A DNA stretch of 64,000 bases, taken from Dicyema japonicum (Eukaryota; Dicyemida; Rhombozoa; Dicyemidae). Positions 20,886 through 30,131 of this stretch are shown one piece after another. The stretch is from NCBI GenBank assembly GCA_011109175.1, contig RDEW01000070.1, positions 73,055 through 137,054 on the forward strand. Reading direction: 5' to 3'. Each line of letters opens with the position of its first letter. Position 1 is the stretch's first letter. A program made the position numbers and the translations under genes. The notes under the pieces were generated by a model. It was not told where the DNA came from and ran no database searches. It worked only from the letters and a program-made list of their open reading frames with translations.

Positions 20886-21925
20886 CTTCTGTAAAGATTT
20901 AAATTTCATTTTTCTGAAAAGTCAGAACTGGCAAAATTAGACAGGAAATTATGTATGACAAAGAAAATCCTTGGGTTATGTATGACCAAAGAAAATCATT
21001 AAATGTGGTCAAATTGCGGTTTTTCTATATTCGAATTTTCTTGAATGGATTAAATTAGGTTCCTTTGGATTAAGGATAGGGTTAGAGACACCCATAAACT
21101 GTCCAAATTGTCTAGGGAATATTAAAGTTATTTGAGTTGTGAGGGCTTTGTGCAGACCAGTGGTTTCCAAATTTATTCAGGTCATCGCCCCTTTAACAAA
21201 CTTTTAAAAAATATCGCCCACTGGGAAAACCTATATGGCAACGAGTTGGAAATAAAAAATTTAATAATTAATGTCACCAATGATGTTGCAAAAAGTTAGA
21301 CACAAGTTTCTCAATATTTGGGTTCATGTTTGTGAGCCTAATTTGTAGATCTCCTTTTTCGACAATGTCCAAGCGGTTTCTCCTGTCAGTAATTAGCTGT
21401 GATGAATACTGCCTCTCTCAACAAAATAAGAAGTGGGGAAAGCAATAAAAAACAATTTTGATTTTTTCCATAACATAGGATATTTTTCAGGAATATCTTT
21501 TTGTAACCAAAAATCTTGATACAACCGGTGTTTAATAGTGGGTTTAATTTCAAAATCGTTTTTTAACACAATTAGTTCTTCTTGAACAACAAGATTCAAC
21601 GTCATCTACATTCTGAAAGGGGTCTATCCAATCTTGAACTTTGAGTTCACATAAATCTTTGAAACGTCCTTTCACATCTTGTTCAGAAGTGATCAAATGT
21701 TCAATATAAATATCGAAATCATCTTCAGAAAGTAAGTATTTGAGACCGTTGAGACGTGGAAATTGGATTAATTTTTTCTTACCAATATTCCTACAAAATA
21801 AAAGTTGTTTCGAAATAAAAGCAGAAATAAGTGACTTTGCCTAAATTAATTTAAAAAATAATACCTTGATTAAATTAACATCAGCAAATTGTAATTTCAC
21901 ATCAAGTTCATTAAATTTAGCAAAA

Positions 21926-21940
21926 ATATCCGCTAAGTAA
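21926..21940 (+). repeat. Target-site duplication, left, of LINE insertion
   Basis: ATATCCGCTAAGTAA, perfectly repeated at 22300-22314. Its two copies are the duplicated hAT sequence on either side of the insert. Confidence 0.9.
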
Positions 21941-22299
21941 CTGTACAATAAGTGTGACTGTATACCATTAAGCCACGAGATCATTAGCTCTCGTTGGAGA
22001 CTTTTTGGACACGTCCTGAGGTTGGACCCGATATCTCCTCCGAACATTGCAATGGAAGATTACTACTCCTCCAATGTAAAACGCTTTCGTGGATGACCGA
22101 GAACTACCCTCCCGGTCGTTCTACAAAACGATCTGAAAGCCGTGAAGAAAACATTGGCATCTGGTAACGATCTGGACTCACTGAGGGACCTAGCAAAGAA
22201 CAGAAGAGCTTGGAGCAACCTAACTAATTCTCTTATATTTTTTGATGCACATGCGGGGCTATAAAAATTATGGCTCTCGTGAAAGTGCTAATAATAATA
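21941..22299 (+). mobile_element. 5'-truncated LINE inserted in the hAT gene
   Basis: A 359-bp insert encoding RWRLFGHVLRLDPISPPNIA, a frame with VLQNDLKAVKKTLASGNDLD and NRRAWSNLTNS, followed by the 3' tail TGCGGGGCTATAAAAATTAT, GGCTCTCGTGAAAGTGCTAA and TAATAATA. Bounded by 15-bp target duplications. It dates after the hAT gene and gives the exact 3' terminus of this LINE family, which SINE-A shares. Confidence 0.9.
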
Positions 22300-22314
22300 A
22301 TATCCGCTAAGTAA
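22300..22314 (+). repeat. Target-site duplication, right, of LINE insertion
   Basis: ATATCCGCTAAGTAA, perfect match to 21926-21940. Confidence 0.9.
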
Positions 22315-22624
22315 GCCACATCATGTTTAACGGATTCTAGTTCGGAGCCGATTTGAGAAATTATACAACAGTGCTGAAAAGAGCGAAAATCCGCGCCAAA
22401 CAGTCGCCCTTTGATAACCACCGTACTTCAGTATGTTTAATAGTCGTTTAAAATATTTATCATTTTCAATACTTAGAAAAAGATTTTTAAAGAGTTGTAT
22501 TTAATTTGATTAAATATTGAATATTATATTGACGAATTTTTTTATTTAGTGTCTCTTGCTCCATTGTTGGATAATACAAATACACCGTTTAAAAATACAG
22601 GTTCACCATAATTTAATTTTATTA

Positions 22625-22935
22625 ACCCCGGATACACGAAGAAAGAAGTTAATGTAAACAACTAATTAAGTGTATCCAGTTTCCACTTCTACAGAAACAG
22701 AGTACATCCAGAATCAGCACATAAGGTAAGACGTCCATTACATGCAGTTGTGGAAACCCCTCCAGTGGAGTGAGGAAGAACAAATGATCTTTTTTCATGT
22801 CGGCCTGGCACTGGACGTCACCTAGACAGGTGATCACATGACGCCACTCTAATAGGAAAAGAGAGAAGAACAGACAAGCAAGCAGAAAATTTCAACCAAT
22901 TAACCACGCAGCACCACATGGCGCCACGCGGCTAT
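22625..22935 (-). mobile_element. SINE-B copy
   Basis: Closely matches 33482-33803: AACCCCGGATACACG near the left end, TGTATCCAGTTTCCACTTCT, GCAGTTGTGGAAACCCCTCC, GGTGATCACATGACGCCACT and CAACCAATTAACCACGC at the right. A roughly 25-bp GC-rich piece (containing CCACATGGCGCCACG) is duplicated within the head relative to the 33.5-kb copy. Confidence 0.72.
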
Positions 22936-23589
22936 CGAAATAATGAAATTTTATTATATTAATTAGATGTATGTTATAAATTTTACGAATAATTTATTAT
23001 TGCCCCCGATAAACGATTACTCATAAACGCCTCCTTTGAATTTCTTATCGCTCACTTTGGGAAACTCTGGTCTAAAGTCTAGAGTCTCGACTAGCTAATT
23101 AGATTACTGGTGGACCAGTCGAGAAATACTAGAAACTTGTTAGAAGCTGGGATCTCAAAATAAGTCGTTTTTAACAATTATCACCCTTTCGGTACTGTTT
23201 GTCCTTTTCCTTGTCTTTTATGGGTCAAACCACTTGGAGAATTTTTTTACGTTTTACGAGTGCAAATAATGCTCCACCATTAAGGCCGTGTAGTCTGATT
23301 TTAGCTTTGGTGCTGATGTCAAATACTCTTAGAGCCATTATTATCAGTAAAGACCAAAAATTACCAAATTAAGTAGTTAATCCAGACCTCTCTCAGTTGG
23401 CTCCTTATCTTGACTCAGTGTTTTCCCTAGATCCCACGCAGTTTCTGTAGTCTTGTTGTGCAGACGATATCTCGCGCGAGAACTGTGCACCAGTCAGTCC
23501 GACTAGAGTCTCAAAGCGCAGAATGGTCTTTTAAGATAAATTTCTTAAAATAAAATTTAATTTTTTGATTATCTTTGTCACGTGCTTGT

Positions 23590-23880
23590 ATATGACTGCA
23601 GTTTCTCGGATCATCGAAGTTTTCTGTTTGCTTGTCTGTTCCTCCTCTCTCTTCCTATAAGAGTGGAGTCATGTGATCCACCTGTCTAGGTGGCGCCCAG
23701 TGCCTGGCTGGCACGAAAAAGGATCATTTTCTCTCTTCCACTCCATTGGAGGGGTTTCCACAACTTCAAGTACGGACGTATTACCATTTATGCTGATTCT
23801 GTCTGACGATGATGTATAAAGGATACATTAATGGCACGTGTCAGTATAGGTCATCTCAAACATTAGATTATAACCTGTTT
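23590..23880 (+). mobile_element. SINE-B copy
   Basis: Plus orientation: TTTGCTTGTCTGTTCCTCCT, AGAGTGGAGTCATGTGATCC, ACCTGTCTAGGTGGCGCCCA, GGATCATTTTCTCTCTTCCA, CATTGGAGGGGTTTCCACAA are the reverse complement of the blocks in the 22.6 and 33.5 kb copies. The tRNA-like head is replaced or decayed. Confidence 0.65.
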
Positions 23881-23959
23881 TGGAAAGTATAAGCACAATT
23901 TTTGATTAACTGTAAGTACAATCTGTGGTCGATAATCGGTGACGTCATAACATGTTTTT

Positions 23960-24200
23960 ACTTTTTAGCGGCCCATGGACAGTCGATTACGCGGTCTAAG
24001 CTGTGGGTTTGATTCCTACATCGTTATCCTCTGTGGGTTTGGCGTCTTTGTGTCAGCTTAACTCAGGGACATTCAGTTCTTGTCCGGCATCCAAAAAAGG
24101 TCTTTCTTTACTTCAATGAAGAAATTCCTGCAATGGGGGATGCTTGGAAGGTATATTTCGGTCTCAGACCTTGAGAACTGAATAAATTTTTTTTTATTTT
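23960..24200 (+). mobile_element. possible tRNA-derived SINE
   Basis: GGGTTTGATTCCTACATCG near 24005 resembles a box B (GGTTYGANTCC) about 30 bp after a weak box-A-like stretch. A non-coding body and an AT-rich tail ending AATTTTTTTTTATTTTG follow. No second copy was located in the window, so this is weak. Confidence 0.28.
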
Positions 24201-24229
24201 GAATTATTTTTTATTTTTTTATAAAATTA

Positions 24230-25228
24230 TTTTAACAATTTAACAAATGTCAGTTGAGGAAGCCTGCTGCGTGGATTGCGAACGAGTTCCCTCGGAGTAT
24301 GGCTATTCCAATCTTTTGTCTTAGCCATAACCCTTCTCGTTGATCCCTTTTCTTTCTGGCAAGCAATCCTCCGAGTTCTTGCAAGAATTCAGCCGTCATT
24401 GGACCAACGGCTCCCGATGATTCCGTCGCAACAGGAGTAAATCGGTAGCGATCCCCGAGGCAAGAATATTTCTTGATTTTTAGGTTTTCCGCAGTCGAAG
24501 CAGCTGCTCCAGGTGTCTGAACCGATTTAAAAATGTTCGTGCTTGAGAACGTGTCTATGCAAGTTGCGTCCCAGACCAAAGATCTTCCAGACGTGAAGGG
24601 GAAAAGGGTCATCCCGTCAGGTCTCTTCCCATCTCCTCGATCAAGACCCACTGGTTCAAGCTGTGCTGGGAAGCCTGAAGCCTTCAGAGCTCTGACGATC
24701 ACATCATTCAGAGCAGCATGACGTGGTCCCCTTCTGGCGCTTCTTCTTCAGGACAGCGGGTGCAATCCTTTCGCATCTACTGTTTTCCTGCATCGGCATC
24801 GGTGCTCCTGGCAAACGTCTAGTCCCAGCCTTTGTCCGATTCCAATCCTCAAAGAATCGTCGTCCAAAAAGGTCCCGAGGTTTGGACAAGGTATTGCACC
24901 AAGCCATGCTCCACTCCCTCTACTTGAAGCTGACACCAAACAAGCCAGACGATGTTGATTTGCTTCTTTTTTAAGGTCTTCCAAAATTTTGGAGCAAACA
25001 ATGTCATCCCAATTTCTTTGCTTCGTTGTGTCTTCTGGGATTTTGAGTCCGGACCCGTTCCATTTCCGACAAGCTTCGTCAAATGACTCATTCCAGCAAA
25101 GTTCAATTGTGTTATGAAGAACTTGCCGTGTCAAATGGCTGCAGCTTGAGAGAGACGATAGGTATGCCGGGTACGCAACCTCCAGCGCCGATCTCATTCC
25201 GACACCCCCAAATCCAGAGGGAAGCTTA
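24230..25228 (-). pseudogene. REL-like LINE C-terminal module, subfamily 2 (copy 1)
   Basis: Minus strand: MRSALEVAYPAYLSSLSSCS (thumb region), then GSGAWLGAIPCPNLGTFLDD, RIGIGQRLGLDVCQEHRCRC, DAKGLHPLS (zinc-finger Cys/His set), then in the next frame ALNDVIVRALKASGFPAQLE, GDGKRPDGMTLFPFTSGRS, LVWDATCIDTFSS and the C-terminal block ending GNSFAIHAAGFLN. RPDG...WDxT fits the PD-(D/E)xK nuclease pattern. One frame slip lies near 24.72 kb. About 97 percent similar to the copy at 49.9-50.96 kb, and truncated at nearly the same 5' point. Confidence 0.92.
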
Positions 25229-25443
25229 CATTGTTACTTTCGAATTATTTTAAAAAAATTTAGCGAAAAATAAACATGTCTTCCTGGATAATATTGACTA
25301 CTTTCTATGATATTTCTTTACCTCTGTTTCTTTTCTTACCTTGTTCTACTAGAGCAGGGGCTCCCAACGTAGGGTGCGATAAAAAATTTAGGGGGTGCGA
25401 GATTTTAAAAATTTCTAGTTAATTTTTTAAGAGGAAATCTTTT

Positions 25444-25890
25444 TCAAATTCTAAAAAAACCATTTATTCTCAAGAAGTTTTCCAGCCATAGCTTGATGTT
25501 TGGGTGTAAGTTCGAATTAAAAATCTTTTGCGTTAGGAGTTCCCTCGGAACAAAATCAAAGGCCTTCTGTATGTCGATGGATACTAAGGCCGTCCGTAAG
25601 TGTGTTCTCATGCTGAAGTTGTCAGTAATAAACTGGGATATAGAACTTAAATGAGTCGTTGTAGAACGGTCTGCCCTGAAACCATGTCGAAAGTCTGGTA
25701 GATGTAGAACAGGAGAGATGCGCAGTAACACAAGCTTTTCCAGTACTTTTGATAAAACACAAGTTATTGAGATGGGGCGGTAAGAAGAGAGAACGTCTTT
25801 TGGTTTTCTGGGCTTTAGGATAGGCGTAATCAGGGAGTTTTTCCATATGTTAGGTAGCGTATGGTAGTTGATAGAGTCGTTGTACAGTCT
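25444..25890 (-). pseudogene. LINE reverse transcriptase, Jockey/CR1-like
   Basis: Minus-strand: WKNSLITPILKPRKPKD, SYRPISITCVLSKVLEKL, then after a one-base change FRHGFRADRSTTTHLSSISQ, ALVSIDIQKAFDFVPRELLT and IKLWLENFL. These are RT motifs 0 to A in order (QxGFR.gxST..HL; D-I-KAFD). The catalytic Asp of motif A is intact (IDIQKAFD). Truncated before motif B. Confidence 0.85.
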
Positions 25891-26024
25891 AACTATGTAA
25901 AACGTGCAATTTATTCATTTTATAGTATAATCAATGACTATTCAATGACTTACTAATTTTTGTTATTGTGAATTGCATTAATATGGCATGTTCACTATAG
26001 AGAGGGTTGACTGTACGACAATCG

Positions 26025-26190
26025 ATGGTCTCTAAGGCCCGAATGTTTACTATGTGAAGCTACATTCTCTAGCGAGAATATGAAACCTTCAAAACTGACG
26101 CAACACTTTCTAAATAAACATGGTGGATCTGATATAGTGGCAGTGAGAAGTGATTCGCAATTAACTCTGAATTCCAAAAGAATAAAATCC
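26025..26190 (+). pseudogene. hAT transposase N-terminal zinc-finger (BED-like) fragment
   Basis: Open plus-strand reading RPECLLCEATFSSENMKPSK, LTQHFLNKHGG. The C-x2-C...H-x4-H spacing with MKPSKLxxHLxxKH is the N-terminal zinc finger of ZBED5/SCAND3-type hAT transposases. The downstream frame soon ends. Together with the pieces at 0.15-0.5 and 21.3-22.4 kb it shows the same family in three different fragments. Confidence 0.65.
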
Positions 26191-26449
26191 CAATGTACGG
26201 ATTACACACTGTTTTTTTCATCGTTATGTATTAGCTGTTAATCAGATGTTAACATATTTAGACTCCAAATGCGATAATATAGTCGGATGATATCGACTTT
26301 GTTTCTGATGACGTGTAAACCCTTTCTTCATCACGCTCTTAGCAAACTACTAAATTTTTTTCTTAAGGGTGTCTAACATTTAACCAAAATAAAGCCGAAT
26401 ACACTTATATGCTTATTGCTGAACGCTCTCATGCTGAGACGTGGAGAAG

Positions 26450-26680
26450 GCATAAAAATCGGCTAACTCCTTGCCGATTCTAAAGATATTACTCACAGAC
26501 TATTTCGCACAATCCGAGGAAGCATTTCTGGAAGGTGAAAACCTTTATTCATTAAGAGCAATAGCTAGCAATAGGGGTGCTTGGAAGACGATATGTAGTA
26601 TGATACTGAGTGTAGCACAGGAAAAATTAATTTATGATTTTCCCGGTTATCTAAGTGAGTGTTATCTATTCTTTTGACCC
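26450..26680 (+). pseudogene. LINE C-terminal end
   Basis: A 68-codon frame contains ENLYSLRAIASNRGAWKTIC and AQEKLIYDFPGYLSECYLF, aligned with DDLDTLRELARSRGSWKRLI and AQGRLD...YDFSGVL at the end of the 43.7-44.1 kb copy. Only the last 60 residues remain. Confidence 0.65.
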
Positions 26681-26689
26681 ACTTCACTG

Positions 26690-27100
26690 AGAAGTCTCAC
26701 GATTGAAAGGACTAGACATTTAAGAATGAAGTCTTAGCATAAAAGTTTCATAAAGTGTAAATGTCAGAGATGGCACTTTTAATAAAATATACTGTATGAA
26801 AATGACCTCAGTCAACTGAGTGATCCGAGACACACAAGGGGGAGGTTGATCACGGCAGGCTGGTACTACTCTTCTCATTTAAAGTTGTAATGTTTCTAAA
26901 GAGAGGGTAACAAGTTGGGTGATCTTAGTCACAGGAAACCAATGACATTATCGAAGAGAAAGAAGATAAATTTTAACCAATTAACCACACACCACAAGGC
27001 TTATCTCATTAATATAATAATGAGTAAAAATAATTGCAAAATTTAATTTTAATAATTATTATAAAATTATTAATTTAATAGAAAATAATTATAAACATAT
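26690..27100. other. Spacer upstream of ATG16
   Basis: Contains CAACCAATTAACC-type sequence at 26965-26990 (TTTTAACCAATTAACCACAC), the head of a minus-strand SINE-B remnant. The last 100 bp before the gene are AT-rich; no promoter motif identified. Confidence 0.35.
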
Positions 27101-27104
27101 TTAA

Positions 27105-29103
27105 ATGGCTGACGATGCGTTGAGTAGAATAATATTCAACCAACTCGTTTTACAGAGAAAGACAGTAAATAATACATATTCTGACATAATAATACACTGT
27201 AAACTACAACTAACATTTGGCAGATAATGAAGCTATAAAGACAATCAAACAAACGACCATAGAAAATGACGACCTTATAAAAGAAAACAACCTTCTTAAA
27301 GCTAAAATTGACGACTGCGAACAGTTTATCGCTAAAAAGTCATTTTCTTGTAATCTCCTAGTGTCGGAAAAGAAGACTTTGAAGATCTGCAACAAAGAGA
27401 AGCCGCCATGAGGGAAGAAAACATCTCAGTTGATGATGACGTCATTTTAGTATTCCAAGCAAATAATCGAGCTCCACTCAAAGATCGATGTACTGAAGGA
27501 ACAGAATAACAAGGAATCCTCTGAATACAAGGAAGTCATCCACAACCAAGAAAACCAACTAACTCGACTTTCAGAACAGTAACTTAAAATTAAGCATGTG
27601 GGTAGGCTTGGGGAACTTACTTTTTTTCAATGATGAATACAGGATTAAAATAAATGAACTTCTGGACCAAACTAAAAGAAATCAAGATCTCTTCAATGTG
27701 AACACATATGGTTTATTAAAAAGCAATTGGAGAAGGAGAAAGACGATTTGATAACTCAGCTCAGTTCTAAAAATGAAGAAGTTATGAATTTGAGGGAAAT
27801 TATCAAAACGGTTGAAATTCAGCAGGGTTTAATGGAGAATTTCGTCAAGAAGTAATTTTTATTCTTATTAAAGAACAAATAGAAACTTCGATAACCTCAA
27901 CAGAATCAGCCCTTTTCGATTCGAGGTGAGATTTTATTTAAATTTTGAAAAATAATAAATTTAAAAAATTTTATAAAATAGAGCAAAATTGTCAAAACTG
28001 AAGGATACAAAGATTTCACATAAAATTGTAGATGATTCTTTTACAACTAGAACGTCCATAACTGCAGTGCCAACTGTGTGACATTGTGCGGAAAGGACAT
28101 TCTAGTTGGCTATAATAATGGCTTTATTGACCGGTATAAGGTCACAAAATGTATGTCCTACACTATTAACCAAACAGCTGAGTTTACCCCAAAGAAGACC
28201 TTCAGTGGATGCAGTCTTGCAGTGAATGCTCTAGCAGTGGACGGTGAGATGAAATATTTGGCTGCTGGAAGCAATGACTTGAACCTTAGAATTTGGAGTT
28301 TTGAGGTCAACAGGTCGATTGTGAGGTTTTTCTTTGATCTTTAGTGCACGAATACCCACAACTCTAAAGTCATGGCTGCCACGTTTCTGAAGTTTCATAC
28401 ATCTCCAAGGGTCGTTTCAGGATGTCGAATTATTAAATTATTGGACGTAAGGAAGTCTCAGAGTTGAAATCTGTGTTTTCACGTTTTGAGACATTTACAC
28501 GTTGTTTGCTGGCTCGACTGTAATTGACCTGCTGGCCGTGGACTCATCGGTGATCATCTCCACTCATTTTGACAAGAGTGTCCGCACGTGGGACACAAGA
28601 GAGAAGTCGGCTCTTAAAAGTGATTGCATTATTCTTGATGAGAAGATCACAGGAGCCGATATTTTTTCAGGTTTGTGTTTTACTGATGAAATAGAGTCCC
28701 ACGTGATTTGTTCTCTTCAAGGAAGAAGTCTTGTCAACGTTGATCGAAGGAACTGGACTGTTGTGGGGATGTACAGGTTTGGCATTCCATGTTTTAACTC
28801 CCTTTAGCGCTGACGATTATTTTGTGGACTTTCCCTACTCCAAACCACGTGTCAGGTAAGACTGGTAGTCAGTGATAGTCCATGTGGCCAGTTTTTGGCT
28901 TCTGGTTCCAAGGATGGATCGATTTATGTGTGGGACACTAATACGGCTGAATTGGTTAGTAAATGGGAGACGTCTCAGCCAAATTCGAGGTTTTGCATGT
29001 TAGATTATTGGTAGTAGTGGAGTATCCTCCGTTGTTTGGGTCTCCTGTGGGTAGTGGCTTGATATCAACGTATCTTAATGGTGACGTGGTTATGTGGCAT
29101 TGA
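27105..29103 (+). CDS. ATG16: ATG16 autophagy protein (coiled coil plus WD40)
   Basis: ATG16 binds ATG12-ATG5 and directs LC3/ATG8 lipidation to the phagophore; the animal form adds a C-terminal WD40 propeller. The N-terminus is MADDALSRIIFNQLVLQRKT with a 25-nt intron at 27199-27223 that restores SDIIIHYNEA, the ATG5-binding helix (FxxIIxxYN). A coiled coil follows (TIENDDLIKENNLLKAKIDD; LTQLSSKNEEVMNLREII type). Introns also at 27926-27981 (56 nt), 28321-28344 (24 nt), about 28777-28806, about 28856-28878 (23 nt) and about 28999-29023 (25 nt). WD40 signatures: ALAVDGEMKYLAAGSNDLNL, HNSKVMAATFLKF, RVVSGCRIIKLLDVR, FAGSTVIDLL, STHFDKSVRTWDTREKSAL, FLASGSKDGSIYVWDT, ending NGDVVMWH. The blade order is that of ATG16L1. 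Single-base slips near 28076, 28470 and 29039 interrupt it; exons between 27.4 and 27.9 kb are not fully resolved. Confidence 0.86.
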
Positions 29104-29355
29104 CTGCTCATTTTTGATATTTTTCTTTGTGTAATAATTCAACGTGGTTTTTAACTTGTTGATAATGATTGTGTCTTTCATAAATATTTTACATGAGTAA
29201 TTAATATGAAAATTCAAGCCTATTTTCAAGCATACTTAGTTTAAAGTACTCTTCGTTTCCCATAAGGCTTTCGCGTCTGCTCCCCTATTATGCTCCCCTA
29301 TACTTAGGCTTTCCTTACCGTATTCCTTCCCGACTTCTCCGTTCACTCTGGGATC
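29104..29355. other. Spacer after ATG16
   Basis: AT-rich 3' flank of ATG16 with C/T-rich sequence near 29.28-29.35 kb leading into a LINE remnant. No gene seen. Confidence 0.35.
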
Positions 29356-29885
29356 TTTTAATAGCAGAAGACTTAAACAACCTTACAAGAAACACCAACT
29401 GGCATGCGATCTAACAAAATATGACATCTCTGTCTGCTGTCTACAAGAGACAAAAACGACCGTACAATGAACAGAACTGTTTGGCAGATTCCACCTTTTT
29501 ACCCTCCCACCGGTCTGCTGATATTATGGTTTCGGATTTTCAGTCCATCAGAGTCTGATTCGCTGTGTTACAATAGTGTGGGCAGCATCTGACATTATAA
29601 TGGAAATGGCGGACACCTAGACTACCTAGAGATTAACAATGAGAACAAACCATCGTTAGGAAGAAGACCCAGAGTCACTCTACCCGTGGCTCTGAACAAG
29701 GATCTTAATGGAATTGGAAGAAAACTTAAATGTGCAGAAGACCTAGAAGATCTAAAGACAGATGCGCAAACTAGAGGGCGATGGAGATGCCTAGTGAAGT
29801 AGATTTTGAAACGTGTGACACAAACGGGACCTTAGTTATTATAACGCTCTTGGGTTCTGTGAAAGTGCTTTTAAGAATGAAACTA
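29356..29885 (+). pseudogene. LINE with internal deletion (endonuclease start joined to C-terminal end)
   Basis: 29.38-29.47 kb encodes QLACDLTKYDISVCCLQETKTT, shortened here from a longer match, i.e. the N-terminus of an APE endonuclease (DLxxYxIDVxxLQETK). From 29.63 kb the frame RRPRVTLPVALNKDLNGIGR, EDLEDLKTDAQTRGRW is the C-terminal end of the same type of LINE, with the tail GGTTCTGTGAAAGTGC. RT is absent between them. Confidence 0.68.
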
Positions 29886-29889
29886 CGAT

Positions 29890-30131
29890 AAAGAGAACGA
29901 CATTCCCAGAGAGGTGTCAACCACTCAACCAACAAAGGAATACCTATTAGTAAATCTACTGATTAGTAATCTGAATTATGTCAATTCACCTTGAAATTTG
30001 AATTTTATTCAAATTGTAATTTTTTATTTTTATGTTAAAAATATTAGTCATTTAAATTATAGATGGGTTGTGTTTTGCCGTTAATGTTTCAATTTAAATT
30101 ACGTTATTCGTGATTCATTCCGGGTAGAATT
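29890..30131. other. AT-rich upstream region of EEF2K
   Basis: Short spacer; no promoter element can be named with confidence. Confidence 0.3.

Larger units (their letters stand above)
21255..22440 (-). pseudogene. hAT-family transposase, C-terminal half, interrupted by a LINE
   Basis: Minus strand, 3' of the break: YLADIFAKFNELDVKLQFAD, SLISAFISKQLLFCRNIGKK, FPRLNGLKYLLSEDDFDIYI, EQDVKGRFKDLCELKVQDWI; then SYFVERG, a frame change, and NRLDIVEKGDLQIRLTNMNP. This is the C-terminal half and dimerisation tail of ZBED5/SCAND3-type hAT transposases (YLVERGFSA..LLT.RNRLDI..RGDLRLKLTN). Upstream of the insertion the frame continues as HCCIISQIGSELESVKHDVA. The LINE at 21941-22299 splits it after YLADI. 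Confidence 0.78.

Noticed and set aside
24533-24974. Plus-strand frames of 62-83 codons
   Set aside because: Antisense shadows of the subfamily-2 LINE module.
27926-27981. Programmed frameshifting as the reason for broken frames in ATG16 and EEF2K
   Set aside because: The intron here explains one apparent break, and the remaining slips do not sit on X-XXY-YYZ slippery sites with downstream structure.
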